Positions 18,329 to 29,997 are shown, numbered from the stretch's first letter. The stretch is 64,000 bases of DNA from Ralstonia soli (GCF_023955655.1 NZ_JAMXHT010000001.1:744001-808000); one strand, 5' to 3'. A program made the numbers and translations. Notes: generated by a model not told the origin, from the letters alone.

Positions 18329-20770
18329 ATGACCGAACCGAACCGAGCCAGGAAAAACAGGCAGCGCGCTGCTGTTACCGCGCCCGATCAGTGGACCGCC
18401 GACTGGGCCACCATCAGGCGTGGCACGCTGGCATTGCGCCCGCTGGTGTTCGCGGTGGCCGGTGTCTGGACGGCGACGTCCGCGGCGCAGACTGCGGATA
18501 CCACGCAATCGACGACGCCCGCCGCAACACCGGCCTCGTCCGTGACCGCGCTGGCCACGTCCGGCCCTACCACGCCCGGCGGCAGCCCGCTGGTGCCCAA
18601 GATGGCCGAGCCCGTCCAGCGGCCCGACAACACCGTCCCCACTTTTACCGCGGCCGACAAGATGGACGGTCGCACCAACGAAGACATCCACCTGCGCGGC
18701 AACGGCGAGTTGCGCCGCAACGGTTCGGTGCTCAAGGGCGACACGCTCGACTACAACCAGGACACCGACGTTGCCACCGCGACGGGCAACGTGCGGTTGT
18801 TCAAGGGTGGCACGCTCGTCACCGGCCCGGACGCCAAGCTCAAGGTCACCGCCAACGAAGGCACCATGAGCACGCCGGCCTACGAGTTCCACACGACCGG
18901 CGGCCGCGGTACGGCAGACCGTATCGACTTCATCGACAAGGACAACAGCCGCATCACGCGCGGCACGTACACGACGTGCTCGCCCGACAACGTCGACTGG
19001 TACTTCAGCGCGAGCCGCATCGATATCGACAGCGATCGCCAGGTCGGCAGCGGCCGCAACGGCGTGCTGCACTTCTTCGGCGTGCCGGTGTTTGCCACGC
19101 CGGTGATGGATTTTCCGCTCAATGACGATCGCCGCAGCGGCTTTCTCCCGCCGGTGTTCGGCTACAACAGTCGCAGCGGGGCGGATGTCACGCTGCCGTA
19201 TTACTTCAACATCGCGCCCAACCGCGACCTGACGCTGTATCCGCGCCTGCTGACCACGCGCGGCTTGCAACTGGGTGCCGAATACCGCTATCTCGATACC
19301 GCGTACAACGGGGTCCTGCGTGGCGAATTCCTGCCCGATGACCGCGAGGCCGGCCGCAACCGGTGGTCGATTTCGGCGGTGCATACGCAACGCCTGGCAC
19401 CGGGCCTGACTGCTTTCCTGAACTACAACAAGGTCTCCGACAATACCTACCCGGACGATCTGGGGCGCAGCATTGTCACGGCGACACAGCGCCAGTACAT
19501 GCAGTCGGGTGGTGTCACGTATGCCATCGGTGACTGGGTCGCCATGGCGCAGGTGCAGAAATTCCAGACGCTCTCGACCGCTACCACGCCCCTCTCACCT
19601 CCGTACGAGCGCGTGCCGCAGTTGAACCTGTCGTACACGAAGTACGACCTCAACGGGTTTGATCTCAGTTTCCAGACTGATTACACGCGCTTCTCAATCC
19701 CGACAGCCAATACCGTCCAGGGCGAGCGCCTGTTCATGCAGCCGACGATCAGCTACCCGATCGTCCGCCCCGGCTGGTACGTCACGCCGAAGTTCATCCT
19801 GAACACCACGGCGTATCGCCTGGACCGCCCGGCCGGCGACACGCAGAATTCGCAGATCAACCGCACGCTTCCGACCTTCTCGCTCGATTCGGGCATGACG
19901 TTCGAGCGCGATGCGCCCGCTGTCTCCAAGCTGTTTGGTGTGAGCTACATCCAAACGCTGGAGCCGCGCCTGTTCTACGTGTACACGCCGTACCGCGATC
20001 AGTCGCAGATCCCGTTGTTCGACACCGCGCAGTCGGACTACAACCTCGGCCAGATCTTCACCGAGAACCCGTATACCGGCTACGACCGCATCGCGGATAA
20101 CAACAAGCTGACGGCGGGTGTCACCACCCGCTTCATCGAGGCGGAATCGGGCATTGAACGCCTGCGTGCCACGATCGCGCAGCGTATCGATTTCGAAGGC
20201 CAGCGCGTGACGCTGGCGGGCGCCGCGCCCACGTCGGTGCGCCGCTATTCGGACCTGCTGGGCGCGACCACGATCCAGATGTTCCGCGGCATCTTTTTCG
20301 ATACGAACCTTCAGTACAATCAGGACATCGATCGCATCATGCGCTCGACCGTGGCGTTCAGCTGGAAGCCGGAAGCGAACAAGGTGATCAACCTCGGCTA
20401 CCGCTATTACCGGCAAGACACCAACACCGGCCAGTTGCCGCTGGAGCAGGCGGATATCTCGGCGCAGTGGCCGATCACGCGGCGCTTGTACGGTTTGGGC
20501 CGCATCGGTTACGACCTGGATGCGAAGAAGCCGTCCGACATGCTGCTCGGCCTCGAATATGTGGCGGACTGCTGGGTTGGCCGCCTGGCGGTGCAGCGTT
20601 ACAGCAACGCGATTTCGGGCTACACGACGCACATCTTTGCCCAGATCGAATTCAAGGGCCTGTCGAAGGTGGGGAACAATCCGATCGACGTGATTCGCCT
20701 GAACGTGCCCGGCTACCAGCCGGTGACCGCGCAGCCGATTACGCCGTCCGTGCTGGATCAATATGAATAA
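18329..20770 (+). CDS. lptD: LPS-assembly outer membrane protein LptD
   Basis: The outer-membrane beta-barrel that, with LptE, inserts lipopolysaccharide into the outer leaflet. The 813-residue protein has an N-terminal signal region (hydrophobic PLVFAVAGVWTATSAAQ), a Pro/Thr-rich linker, the OstA/LptA-like jellyroll (about residues 100-230, with GNGELRRNGSVLKGDTLDY), and a long barrel. Two cysteines, in YTTCSPDN and ADCWVG, are placed like the inter-domain disulphide of E. coli LptD. The ATG at 18329 is preferred to an upstream GTG at 18284. surA overlaps its end. Confidence 0.94.
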   Translation: MTEPNRARKNRQRAAVTAPDQWTADWATIRRGTLALRPLVFAVAGVWTATSAAQTADTTQSTTPAATPASSVTALATSGPTTPGGSPLVPKMAEPVQRPDNTVPTFTAADKMDGRTNEDIHLRGNGELRRNGSVLKGDTLDYNQDTDVATATGNVRLFKGGTLVTGPDAKLKVTANEGTMSTPAYEFHTTGGRGTADRIDFIDKDNSRITRGTYTTCSPDNVDWYFSASRIDIDSDRQVGSGRNGVLHFFGVPVFATPVMDFPLNDDRRSGFLPPVFGYNSRSGADVTLPYYFNIAPNRDLTLYPRLLTTRGLQLGAEYRYLDTAYNGVLRGEFLPDDREAGRNRWSISAVHTQRLAPGLTAFLNYNKVSDNTYPDDLGRSIVTATQRQYMQSGGVTYAIGDWVAMAQVQKFQTLSTATTPLSPPYERVPQLNLSYTKYDLNGFDLSFQTDYTRFSIPTANTVQGERLFMQPTISYPIVRPGWYVTPKFILNTTAYRLDRPAGDTQNSQINRTLPTFSLDSGMTFERDAPAVSKLFGVSYIQTLEPRLFYVYTPYRDQSQIPLFDTAQSDYNLGQIFTENPYTGYDRIADNNKLTAGVTTRFIEAESGIERLRATIAQRIDFEGQRVTLAGAAPTSVRRYSDLLGATTIQMFRGIFFDTNLQYNQDIDRIMRSTVAFSWKPEANKVINLGYRYYRQDTNTGQLPLEQADISAQWPITRRLYGLGRIGYDLDAKKPSDMLLGLEYVADCWVGRLAVQRYSNAISGYTTHIFAQIEFKGLSKVGNNPIDVIRLNVPGYQPVTAQPITPSVLDQYE

Positions 20771-22268
20771 CGACATCATGGCTTTCCAATCGACCGCTTT
20801 TGCCACGCGTGTGGCACCTCTGCGCCGTCTACGCGTTGCGACTGGCGTGCTGGTTGCGCTCATGGCGGGCGCGGTTCTATCGCCCGCCGTTCACGCACAG
20901 CAGGCGCAACCGGCGCAAAAGAAGGGTGCGCCGTTGCGCGGTATCTTCTCCGGCCCCAATGCGTCACCCAGCCAGCCGCTGCTGCAGGGCACGCTGCCGG
21001 GTCCGACGGCCGCAGGCGCGCCGCGCAGCCAACTCGTCGACGAGGTGGTGGCCGTGGTCAACACGGATGTCATCACCCGCCGCGAACTGCTCAACCGTGC
21101 CGATCTCGTCGAGAAGACCTTCCGCGCACAGAACCGTCCGCTGCCCCCGCGTGCGGACCTGCTCGGTGAAGTGCTCGAGCAGTTGATCCTGGAACGTGTG
21201 CAGGCGCAGACGGCCAAGGAAAGCGGTATTCGCGTGTCCGACGCCGATGTGGATCGGGCCGTGGAAAGCGTGGCCCAGCGCAACAACCTGTCGGTGGCCC
21301 AGCTCAAGGGCAAGCTGACGGAGGCCGGCATGGCCTACAACAAGTACCGCGACGATTTGCGTCAGGAGATTCTGCTGGCGCGCCTGCGCGAGCGCGAAGT
21401 CGACTCCAAGGTGCAGGTCTACGACGGCGAGATCGACAACTATCTGGCGCAGCAAGGCGGTGGCGCAGCCGCTGCGGGTGAGCAGCAATACAACGTTGCG
21501 CAGATCCTGGTGCCGGTGCCCGAAGGTGCGACCGATGCCGAAAAGGCGGCCGCGCGCAGCAAGGCTGAAAGCCTGCTCAAGCAGGCCCAGGGCGGTGCGG
21601 ATTTCGCCAAGTTGGCACGGGACAATTCCGGCGCGCAGGATGCGTCGCAGGGCGGCGAGCTGGGTCTGCGTCCGATTGGCCGCCTGCCCGCCGTATTTGC
21701 GAACGCGGTGCTCGACATGAAGGCCGGTCAGGTGGCCAGCCAGGTGATCGAGAGCCCCGCCGGTTATCACGTGATCAAGCTGCTTGAGAAGCGCGCGCCG
21801 AGCACGGCCATTGCCGCCAAGGTACAGCAGACGCAGGTGCGCCACATCCTGATCAAGACCGGCCCGACCATGTCGCCTGACGACGCGCGCCGCCAGCTGG
21901 CGGGCCTGCGTGATCGCATCGTCCATGGATACGACTTTGGCGACGCGGCACGCCGATACTCGCAGGATGGTTCGGCCAGCGCTGGCGGCGAGCTGGGCTG
22001 GGTGTCGCCGGGCCAGCTCGTGCCGGAGTTCGAGCATGCGATGGACGAACTCAAGCCGGGCGATGTTTCGCAGCCGGTGCAGAGCCAGTTTGGCGTGCAC
22101 CTGATTCAGGTGGAAGGCCGCCGCGAGGCCGAAGTGCCGGTGGACCGCCAGCGCGATTACGCACGCTCTAAGATTCGCGAGCAGAAGGTGCAGGCCGCGT
22201 ACGAAGACTGGCTGCGTGAGATGCGCGACTCTGCGCACGTGGAATACCGCGTGAACCGTCAGGAGTAA
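20763..22268 (+). CDS. surA: Periplasmic chaperone and peptidyl-prolyl isomerase SurA
   Basis: Escorts unfolded outer-membrane proteins, LptD among them, to the barrel assembly machine. The 501-residue protein carries a signal peptide (VLVALMAGAVLSPAVHAQ), an N-terminal chaperone domain beginning at LVDEVVAVVNTDVITRRELL, and two parvulin domains (first near EQQYNVAQILVPVPEGA, second at TQVRHILIKTGP with ELGWVSPGQLVPEFE). The first ATG overlaps the last eight bases of lptD; ATG 20778 is an alternative. Gene order lptD-surA-pdxA-rsmA is the classical proteobacterial one. Confidence 0.95.
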   Translation: MNNDIMAFQSTAFATRVAPLRRLRVATGVLVALMAGAVLSPAVHAQQAQPAQKKGAPLRGIFSGPNASPSQPLLQGTLPGPTAAGAPRSQLVDEVVAVVNTDVITRRELLNRADLVEKTFRAQNRPLPPRADLLGEVLEQLILERVQAQTAKESGIRVSDADVDRAVESVAQRNNLSVAQLKGKLTEAGMAYNKYRDDLRQEILLARLREREVDSKVQVYDGEIDNYLAQQGGGAAAAGEQQYNVAQILVPVPEGATDAEKAAARSKAESLLKQAQGGADFAKLARDNSGAQDASQGGELGLRPIGRLPAVFANAVLDMKAGQVASQVIESPAGYHVIKLLEKRAPSTAIAAKVQQTQVRHILIKTGPTMSPDDARRQLAGLRDRIVHGYDFGDAARRYSQDGSASAGGELGWVSPGQLVPEFEHAMDELKPGDVSQPVQSQFGVHLIQVEGRREAEVPVDRQRDYARSKIREQKVQAAYEDWLREMRDSAHVEYRVNRQE

Positions 22269-22290
22269 GCGACGGCGTTACGCATCGCTG

Positions 22291-22312
22291 ACGGCCGCCT
22301 GCGGGCGGCCGT
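22291..22312. terminator. GC-rich hairpin between surA and pdxA
   Basis: Arms ACGGCCGCC and GGCGGCCGT form a perfect nine-pair stem around a TGCG loop, 22 bases after the surA stop. Only a short T-poor tail (GGCGTTTCT) follows, so it is more likely an mRNA stabiliser or partial attenuator than a full terminator. Confidence 0.45.
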
Positions 22313-22355
22313 GGCGTTTCTGGACCAACCTGACACTGTTGTAGGAAAGCGGCGC

Positions 22356-23372
22356 ATGCTGAACATTGCGATCACCACCGGCGAACCCGCCGGCATCGGC
22401 CCCGACATTACCGTGGCAGCGCTGCTCCATCTGGCGCGGCAGGCGCCGTCGCGCTATGCCGATGTGCAGTGGCATGTGATCGGCGATGCGGCCTTGCTAC
22501 AGGCGCGCGCGGATGCCATCGGACAGGGGGAGTTCTGGCGCGTTGCCTCGACGGCGCTCACGCTCGTGGAGCGTCCGCTCGGCGCGCCGGTGCGCGCCGG
22601 TGTGCTCGATGCCGCCAACGGGCGCTACGTGCTGGACCTGCTCGACGCAGCCATCGACGGCTGCGTGCAGGGCGCTGCGGACGGCGTGCGCTATGACGCC
22701 ATGGTGACGGCACCCGTGCAGAAGAGCACCATCAACGACGCGGGTGTGCCGTTCACGGGCCATACCGAATACCTGGCCGAGCGCAGCCGCACGCCGCGCG
22801 TGGTGATGATGCTGGCCGGCCCGCAACCGGCGCACAACAACGCGATGCTGCGCGTGGCCCTGGCGACGACGCATCTGCCGCTGCGCGAGGTGGCGGACGC
22901 CATCACGCCGGCCGTGCTGGATGAAACGCTCGACATCGTGCAGCGCGATCTGCGCGCCCGCTTCGGACTGAACGCGCCGCGCATCCTCGTGACGGGGCTG
23001 AACCCGCATGCCGGCGAATCGGGCCACCTCGGCCGCGAAGAAATCGAGGTGATCGAGCCCGCCATCGCCCGCGCGCTGGACCGAGGCATCCATGTCCGTG
23101 GCCCGTATCCGGCCGACACGCTGTTTCAGCCGCGTCTGCTGGCCGATGCCGACTGCGTGCTGGCGATGTATCACGACCAGGGCCTGGCGCCGCTCAAGTA
23201 CGGCACCTTCGGCCACGGCGTGAACATCACGCTGGGCCTGCCGTTCGTGCGCACATCGGTCGATCACGGGACTGCGCTGAATCTGGCAGGCACGGGCCGC
23301 GCCGAGTTCGGCAGCATGATCGAGGCGATCGACACCGCCATCGCCATGGCTCGCCACGCAGCACGTTCCTGA
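22356..23372 (+). CDS. pdxA: 4-hydroxythreonine-4-phosphate dehydrogenase
   Basis: NAD-dependent enzyme of pyridoxal-5'-phosphate synthesis (DXP-dependent route). From ATG 22356 the 338-residue protein starts [20 protein letters not shown], the exact family N-terminus. The metal-binding histidines are found in [14 protein letters not shown]-flanking TTHLPL, and [24 protein letters not shown] is also diagnostic. TAGGAAAG precedes the start. The open frame continues upstream to 22311 without similarity. Confidence 0.95.
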   Translation: MLNIAITTGEPAGIGPDITVAALLHLARQAPSRYADVQWHVIGDAALLQARADAIGQGEFWRVASTALTLVERPLGAPVRAGVLDAANGRYVLDLLDAAIDGCVQGAADGVRYDAMVTAPVQKSTINDAGVPFTGHTEYLAERSRTPRVVMMLAGPQPAHNNAMLRVALATTHLPLREVADAITPAVLDETLDIVQRDLRARFGLNAPRILVTGLNPHAGESGHLGREEIEVIEPAIARALDRGIHVRGPYPADTLFQPRLLADADCVLAMYHDQGLAPLKYGTFGHGVNITLGLPFVRTSVDHGTALNLAGTGRAEFGSMIEAIDTAIAMARHAARS

Positions 23373-23403
23373 ATTTTTGACCTTTCTGATCTCGAGTACC
23401 GCG

Positions 23404-24261
23404 ATGGCACGATCCACGACCGGCGTTCACCAGGGGCACCAGGCCCGCAAGCGCTTCGGCCAGAACTTTCTGGTCGATGACGGCGTGATCCACGCCATCG
23501 TTGCCGCCATTGACCCGCAGCCCGACGACGTGCTCGTCGAAATCGGCCCGGGCCTGGGCGCGCTTACCGTACCGCTGATGGAGCGCGTGCGCACGCTGCA
23601 GGTGGTCGAGCTGGACCGCGACCTCGTGGCGCGCCTGCAGAAGCGTTTCGGCGATCGGCTGATCGTGCATGCGGGCGATGCGCTGGCGTTCGATTTCGGT
23701 TCGCTGCACGAGGCAGGCCGGCCGCTGCGTATCGTCGGCAACCTGCCGTACAACATTTCGAGCCCGCTCTTGTTTCACCTGGCGGCGTTTGCCGACCGTG
23801 TGCGCGACCAGCACTTCATGCTGCAGAAAGAGGTCGTCGACCGCATGGTGGCGGCACCCGGGAGCAAGGCGTTCAGCCGACTGTCGGTGATGCTGCAGGT
23901 GCGGTACTACATGGAGCAAGTGCTGGATGTGCCGCCGGGCTCATTCAACCCGCCGCCCAAGGTGGATTCAGCGGTGGTGCGGATGATTCCGTGGCCCGCC
24001 GACAAGTCGCCGTATGCGCCGGTCGACATGCGTGCACTGGGCACGGTGGTGACGATGGCGTTCTCGCAGCGGCGCAAGGTGCTGCGCAACACGCTGGGCG
24101 CGCTGCGCGATGTGATCGATTTCGAGGCGCTGGGCTTCGATCTGGGCCGCCGTGCGGAAGAAGTGCCGGTCGAGGACTTCGTGGCGGTGGCGAATGCGCT
24201 GCCGGCGGATCGTGTCACCACGGGCATCGTCGGCAGCGCGTCAGACCTCAGCGAAGATTGA
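23404..24261 (+). CDS. rsmA: 16S rRNA dimethyladenosine transferase (KsgA)
   Basis: Dimethylates two adjacent adenosines in the 3'-terminal hairpin of 16S rRNA during 30S maturation. The SAM-binding motif I is [11 protein letters not shown], acidic VELDRD binds the ribose, and the catalytic NLPYNIS motif (motif IV) is intact, as is [12 protein letters not shown]. Start ATG 23404 gives 285 residues, slightly longer than in E. coli. The 3' end overlaps the convergent EamA gene by 14 bases. Confidence 0.96.
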   Translation: MARSTTGVHQGHQARKRFGQNFLVDDGVIHAIVAAIDPQPDDVLVEIGPGLGALTVPLMERVRTLQVVELDRDLVARLQKRFGDRLIVHAGDALAFDFGSLHEAGRPLRIVGNLPYNISSPLLFHLAAFADRVRDQHFMLQKEVVDRMVAAPGSKAFSRLSVMLQVRYYMEQVLDVPPGSFNPPPKVDSAVVRMIPWPADKSPYAPVDMRALGTVVTMAFSQRRKVLRNTLGALRDVIDFEALGFDLGRRAEEVPVEDFVAVANALPADRVTTGIVGSASDLSED

Positions 24262-25153
24262 CGAGCAGGATGCCCGACAGCACGAGCGCCGCGGCCAGCG
24301 CAAACCGCAGGCCCACCGGCTCGTGCAACAGCAGTACGCCAAACGCCACGCCAAACAGCGGCGTCAGGAACGAGAATACCGACAGCCGCGACGCCAGGTA
24401 GCGGCGCAGCAGCCAGAACCACGTCAGATAGCTGGCAAACGCGATCAGCACGGACTGGTAGGCGAGGCTGGCCATCGCCGTCGGCGTCAGATTGGCCGTG
24501 GCGATCTGGCCGGTGCCGGCGGCCATCAGCATCAGCAGCGCGGCAGAGACGACCAGTTGATACAGCAGCGTCTTGGCTGCCGGCGCTTCCGAGAGCTTGG
24601 TTGCCCGCACGACGATGGTCGTTGCGCCCCACAGCGCGCCGGCCACCACGCCCAGCGCATCGCCCAACGTCGTTGACGGGCCGGCTGCCGGGTGCAGGAT
24701 GCCATCGGCAAACGCCAGCACGATCCCCGCAAATGCAATGCCGATGCCGATCCATTGGCGTGGACGCAGATGTTCGCCGGAGACGAAAAAGTGCAGGCCC
24801 AGCGCCGTGAAGATCGGCGCGGTGTAGAGAAACACCGCCATGCGCGACGCCGTGGTGTAGCCCAGGCCGATGAAGATGCACAGGAACTCCACGCCGAACA
24901 GGACGCCCGCCACCACGCCGCCGGGTAACGTACCGTCGCGCACCGACAGACCCGTGCGGCGCCACAGCGCAAACGCAAGCACGAGCACCGACGCAATCGC
25001 CGAACGCACGCCGGCCTGCATGACAGGCCCGACGTCGTGCGCGGCGACCTTGATGGCGACCTGCTGAAAGCCCCAGCACATGCACAACACCACCATCAGG
25101 CCGATGGCGGTGCCGTCCAACGGGCGACGGAGCGCCTCAGTGGCGGTTGCCAT
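24248..25153 (-). CDS. EamA/DMT-family transporter
   Basis: A 301-residue inner-membrane protein of ten hydrophobic helices forming two EamA repeats, with the second beginning about [13 protein letters not shown]. Substrate is unknown; relatives export amino acids, metabolites or drugs. Helices such as [18 protein letters not shown] and [20 protein letters not shown] are clear. Its start overlaps the end of gloA by 17 bases, so the two are translationally linked on the minus strand; its 3' end overlaps the convergent rsmA. Confidence 0.86.
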   Translation of the reverse strand: MATATEALRRPLDGTAIGLMVVLCMCWGFQQVAIKVAAHDVGPVMQAGVRSAIASVLVLAFALWRRTGLSVRDGTLPGGVVAGVLFGVEFLCIFIGLGYTTASRMAVFLYTAPIFTALGLHFFVSGEHLRPRQWIGIGIAFAGIVLAFADGILHPAAGPSTTLGDALGVVAGALWGATTIVVRATKLSEAPAAKTLLYQLVVSAALLMLMAAGTGQIATANLTPTAMASLAYQSVLIAFASYLTWFWLLRRYLASRLSVFSFLTPLFGVAFGVLLLHEPVGLRFALAAALVLSGILLVNLR

Positions 25154-25544
25154 CGGGCATCGAGCGTGCCTGGATCAGCTCGATCTTGTAGCCGTCCGGA
25201 TCTTCCACAAACGCAATGATGGTGCTGCCGCCCTTGACGGGGCCGGCTTCGCGCGTGACCTTGCCGCCCGCATTGCGGATCTGGTCGCAGGCCTGCGCGG
25301 CGTTGTCCACCTCGATGGCGAGATGGCCGAAGGCGGTGCCGAGTTCGTATTCGCTCACGCCGTAGTTGTAGGTCAGCTCGATGACCGTGTTACCGGCTTC
25401 CGGGCCATAGCCGACGAAGGCCAGCGAGTACTTGTATTCCGGGTTGTCGCTCGTGCGCAGCAACTGCATGCCGAGCACCTTGGTGTAGAAGTCGATCGAG
25501 CGCTGCATGTCGCCGACGCGCAGCATGGTGTGGAGCATTCGCAT
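25137..25544 (-). CDS. gloA: Lactoylglutathione lyase (glyoxalase I)
   Basis: Metalloenzyme converting the methylglyoxal-glutathione adduct into S-lactoylglutathione. The 135-residue protein starts [20 protein letters not shown]; the metal ligands are His5, the Glu of VIELTYN, the His of FGHLAIEVD and the Glu of YKIELIQ. Length is typical of the nickel-type bacterial enzyme. It precedes and overlaps the EamA gene. Confidence 0.95.
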   Translation of the reverse strand: MRMLHTMLRVGDMQRSIDFYTKVLGMQLLRTSDNPEYKYSLAFVGYGPEAGNTVIELTYNYGVSEYELGTAFGHLAIEVDNAAQACDQIRNAGGKVTREAGPVKGGSTIIAFVEDPDGYKIELIQARSMPDGNRH

Positions 25545-25617
25545 GGGAGTTCCTTCCTGGGGGACTGCGGGGAAGGCGATATTGTAGGAGCGGATGCCAG
25601 AACGTGCAGGAGCGGAT

Positions 25618-27336
25618 TCAGAATCGGATGACGGCGCTGGCCCAGGTCATCGCGCGAGGCTGGTCGCCGAGCAGCGGATCGTTTTTTCCCCGGATGGCGT
25701 GGCTGAGGTTCAAGGTGGCGCGCTTGCCGGCCGTGTAGCTCACGCCAGCGCCATAGCCGTCCAGCGTGACCCGGTTGGCGCCGTTGCGCACGAACTTCTG
25801 CACCGCTGCCTGGGCGCGGTCGTAGAACGCTTGCACCGTCAAGCCTTTGACGACGGGCACGGCCACGTTGAGCGTGGCGGAAGTCACGTAACCGCTGTCT
25901 GCGCTCGCCGTGTCGTTGCTGTAGGCACGCACGGCGCCAGGGCCGCCGAGCACCATCTTTTCCGAACCGTCGAGATTGCGGGAGGCCTGCTGCGTGTTGA
26001 TCGACAGATCGAGATACGTACCGCGCTGCAACCCCTGGCTGAGTTTTGCGAAGGTCGTCATCTTGTAATAGGCGCCCCGCGTCTGCGCGCCATTCCAGTC
26101 ATCGGTATTGCGCAAGCGTCCGGCGCTGGTACCGATCTGGTATTGCAGAACGTTGGGCTGGCCGGCCAACTGGCCCTGCCGGTCTCCGGAGAGCTGCAGG
26201 TTCAGCACATGGGCCGACCGCTGATTGGGCAGATCGAAGAGCGAATCCGACATGCGCTTGGCATCCAGATTCGCACTGACATCCAGGTTGCTCGACCGGC
26301 CGCGCACGAGGGGATAACTCCCATACAGGCTGAACACCGTCGCATCGCCCTCACCGAGATCGCGGTACAGCCCGCCCAGTGTGTAGTCGACACGCGAGAG
26401 GGCGACCCCGGCGCGGGCGCCCTGCACACCAACGGGTCTGTCGTACGACACGCGCCCGATGAGCGTGCGTCCGCCATCGCTGTCGTGATTGAACTGGAGG
26501 AAGTCCGGGGCGCCGTACAGCACCGCCTGGAGCCGGTCACCCAATCCGAGTGGGCTGTTGACGTTGATCTGTGCACCCACCCGGTTGCGCCCGCTGACGC
26601 GCGAACCTGCATTGTCCAGTACGAAGGCGCCCTCCACGCGCGGGCCGGCATCGGCTTCCACGGACAGCACCGTGCCACCGGCGGTTTGCCCAGGGGAGAG
26701 CACGGGCGTCAACGTGCCGACACCAGGCAGTTCGGACAGGCGGGTTAGCTGGTCCTGGGCGGTTTGCACATCGCCGGTCTGGCTGACACCGCGTGCCAGA
26801 TAGCGTTGCAACACGCGATCCCGCACCAGTGAGCGGTTGGCCTTGATTCGCATCGCCTCGACATGGCCACGCAGCACGCGCAAATGCACGACGCCGTCGG
26901 CAAGGTCGGGCTGCTCTTGCGGCACGTAGGCGTACGAGATGCTTTCGCCGTTGTCCAGCAGTACGCCCGTGATCTGAACGGCCACGTCGCGCACATCCGT
27001 GAGCGACATCTCCCGGTCGCGATAGGGGGCGACGAGGGCATCGATACGCGGCTTCAGGCGCTCAGGCACGTTGTCGACTTCGATGCGCGCGACATGCATG
27101 CGATCCGCATCGGCAGCGGCGGACGCAGTAGCGGGTGGCTGCGCGCTTTCGATGGCGGGTGCATCGCCGACGTGCCGATCGATAGGCGCATTCAGGATGG
27201 GGTTGCTCTGCAGCAGCGAGCCGCTGGACGGCGTGCCGACAGACTGGCTTGGCACGCCCTGCGCGCCGGCAGGCGCGCACGAAAGCACCCCCGAAGCGAG
27301 CAGCCCCAGCGACAGGAAAGAGGAACGGGTCTTCAT
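25618..27336 (-). CDS. Two-partner secretion outer-membrane transporter (TpsB, ShlB/FhaC-like)
   Basis: An Omp85-type barrel that exports the exoprotein encoded just upstream. The 572-residue sequence has a signal peptide ([19 protein letters not shown]), a linker, two POTRA domains (from [15 protein letters not shown] to about residue 230), and a 16-stranded barrel ending in the C-terminal Phe of outer-membrane proteins (ASAVIRF). The lid-loop signature appears as [13 protein letters not shown], with Ala in place of the usual Gly of VRGY. The ATG at 27336 is preferred over a TTG nine bases upstream. A terminator hairpin lies 16 bases before the start. Confidence 0.87.
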   Translation of the reverse strand: MKTRSSFLSLGLLASGVLSCAPAGAQGVPSQSVGTPSSGSLLQSNPILNAPIDRHVGDAPAIESAQPPATASAAADADRMHVARIEVDNVPERLKPRIDALVAPYRDREMSLTDVRDVAVQITGVLLDNGESISYAYVPQEQPDLADGVVHLRVLRGHVEAMRIKANRSLVRDRVLQRYLARGVSQTGDVQTAQDQLTRLSELPGVGTLTPVLSPGQTAGGTVLSVEADAGPRVEGAFVLDNAGSRVSGRNRVGAQINVNSPLGLGDRLQAVLYGAPDFLQFNHDSDGGRTLIGRVSYDRPVGVQGARAGVALSRVDYTLGGLYRDLGEGDATVFSLYGSYPLVRGRSSNLDVSANLDAKRMSDSLFDLPNQRSAHVLNLQLSGDRQGQLAGQPNVLQYQIGTSAGRLRNTDDWNGAQTRGAYYKMTTFAKLSQGLQRGTYLDLSINTQQASRNLDGSEKMVLGGPGAVRAYSNDTASADSGYVTSATLNVAVPVVKGLTVQAFYDRAQAAVQKFVRNGANRVTLDGYGAGVSYTAGKRATLNLSHAIRGKNDPLLGDQPRAMTWASAVIRF

Positions 27337-27351
27337 GGCAAACAAGAGGTG

Positions 27352-27376
27352 AAAAACCCGGCGGTTGCCGGGTTTT
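27352..27376 (-). terminator. Rho-independent terminator between the exoprotein gene and its transporter
   Basis: The arms AAAACCCGGC and GCCGGGTTTT form a perfect ten-pair stem with a four-base loop, and on the minus strand the stem ends in a run of five T. It lies 50 bases after the exoprotein stop and 16 bases before the transporter ATG. Some transcripts should stop here, giving more exoprotein than transporter. Confidence 0.85.
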
Positions 27377-27426
27377 CCGCGCCAGCCCGTGTTGATCCGG
27401 ATTGGCGCATGGCGTTGCGTCAGACG

Positions 27427-29019
27427 TTACCGGCGAGGCAGGCCGATGACTTGGCCGTACACAACGTCAGGTTTGGCGCCAGCGAACACCAGGCTGGTGG
27501 GGGCGAGCTTGTAGGTCAGATCCCCAAAGACCTGCAAGCCGAACCAGTTATCCACGTTGCCGGCGGTCTCCAGCGTGAGGTTTCCCGTTTCGCCACGGCC
27601 TGCGATGGTGATGCCCTGGGCGCCACGCAGATAGGTATCGCCATAGGTGGTCAGTGCGCCCACCATGAGTTGGCCATTGTGCGCGGTGATGTTTGTCGTG
27701 TTGCTAAACAGCCGGCCAGACAGGAGCACGTTATCGAAGCCGTCGATCGTGGTGTTGCCGCGCACGTCCAGCAACGGGGCGTTGTAGCTTCCGTTCGTGG
27801 CGATGACATTGGTACCGAGGACGTTCAGGTCACGTCCGATGGTGGTCTGCCCCGTGAAGGTGATCGTGTCACCCCAGATCGACAGGTTGCCGGGGGTAAA
27901 GATGTCGCCGAAGCGGAGTTCGCCGGTTTCTGCGAAGGCCTGAATGTTAAGGGCCTGCGTGCTATCAACGGTACCGCCTGTGCGGGCCGCGATTTCAAGA
28001 TCGCCGACGATCTGGTTCGACTGGGTCCCGCCGCGCGAGCGCAGGAAATTGACCTTCTGGCCTGCCGACGCCACCGCACCACCCATCACGCGCAGGTTGG
28101 TGAAATTGATGTTGCTACCCGTGTGCGCGCCTAGATTGCCGCCAGCGAAAAGCGAACCGGAACTGTTGATGTCGCCGCCGTTGCCGATGCTCTCCAACCA
28201 GACATTGCCGCGCGTGGGCGCACACGTAAGGCATGCGCGCTGCGTGAGGTTCAGCTTGGCGGCCTCGATCACGCCGGTGTTGTTGACGGCCGTGCGGGCC
28301 AGTGCATCCCGCGCCCACGCGGCCAGCGTGATGTCACCGTCGCGCGTGGTGAGAATGCCGCGGTTGACCACCAGCGCTTCCAGGCTCGCCTTGTCCAGGC
28401 CCACTTGCAGGTGGGAATCGGCAAACGTCAGGTAGATGGCGTCGCCGGCAGCAAGCGCCACGTCGCCATTGAAGGAGGTGATCCGGCCGCCGTTGGTGAC
28501 GTTCTTCGCACCGATCAGGGCCACCGATTCGTTGGCGATGACGAAGCCGTTGTTGGTCACATCGCCTTGTCCGCCGCCGGTAAAGCGCAGCCGGTCAGCC
28601 TTGAAATCCTCGTCACTGATGTTGAGCGACGAGGCGACCAGGCTGCCCACGTTGACCCGGGCGCCGTTGCCGATCAGCACACCGTTCGGGTTCACGATGA
28701 ACACGCGTCCATTGGCGTTGAGCGTGCCAAGAATGGTGGTCGGGTCGGCGGAGTTGATGCGGTTCAGAACGGCCGCGGAGGCGTTCTTCTGTGCGAAGGT
28801 CAGCGTGTCGTTGGCGCCGACGTTCATGCTGTCCCAGTTGACGATGAGCTTGTTGCTCGTTTGTGTGACGGTGGTGGTATTGCCGTTGCGGCTGATGCTG
28901 CCGGTGCCGTCGGTGATGGTACCGGTGCCGACCGCGTGTGTGGCTTGCGCGCTTGCCATCAGCAGGGCAGCCAGCGCAATGGAGCGAACTGGAGTGGGCG
29001 TTTGTGTCATGTCGTTCAT
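27427..29019 (-). CDS. Small two-partner secretion exoprotein (TpsA, filamentous haemagglutinin-like)
   Basis: A secreted right-handed beta-helix protein. After a signal peptide (SIALAALLMASAQATHA), residues about 30-270 form the TPS secretion domain: NTTTVTQTSNKLIVNWDSMN, the NRINSADPTTILGTLNANG segment and the NPNGVLIGNGA motif are diagnostic. The remainder is irregular beta-helix repeats with a CLTC pair in the middle. At 530 residues it is short for the family, where thousands are common, and no adhesin, nuclease or CDI toxin module is visible. The start at 29019 (MNDM) is a choice; ATGs at 29043 and 29010 are possible. Its transporter follows. Confidence 0.85.
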   Translation of the reverse strand: MNDMTQTPTPVRSIALAALLMASAQATHAVGTGTITDGTGSISRNGNTTTVTQTSNKLIVNWDSMNVGANDTLTFAQKNASAAVLNRINSADPTTILGTLNANGRVFIVNPNGVLIGNGARVNVGSLVASSLNISDEDFKADRLRFTGGGQGDVTNNGFVIANESVALIGAKNVTNGGRITSFNGDVALAAGDAIYLTFADSHLQVGLDKASLEALVVNRGILTTRDGDITLAAWARDALARTAVNNTGVIEAAKLNLTQRACLTCAPTRGNVWLESIGNGGDINSSGSLFAGGNLGAHTGSNINFTNLRVMGGAVASAGQKVNFLRSRGGTQSNQIVGDLEIAARTGGTVDSTQALNIQAFAETGELRFGDIFTPGNLSIWGDTITFTGQTTIGRDLNVLGTNVIATNGSYNAPLLDVRGNTTIDGFDNVLLSGRLFSNTTNITAHNGQLMVGALTTYGDTYLRGAQGITIAGRGETGNLTLETAGNVDNWFGLQVFGDLTYKLAPTSLVFAGAKPDVVYGQVIGLPRR

Positions 29020-29127
29020 CCGAGTTGATGGACGAAAGACCATACAAACAACCCGCCGCCGAAAGAATCAGACAAGCCCCAAGGCCGCCTCCGTAGTCAA
29101 ACGGATGACGGCAATGCGGGTGTTCGG

Positions 29128-29993
<866 letters not shown>

Positions 29994-29997
<4 letters not shown>

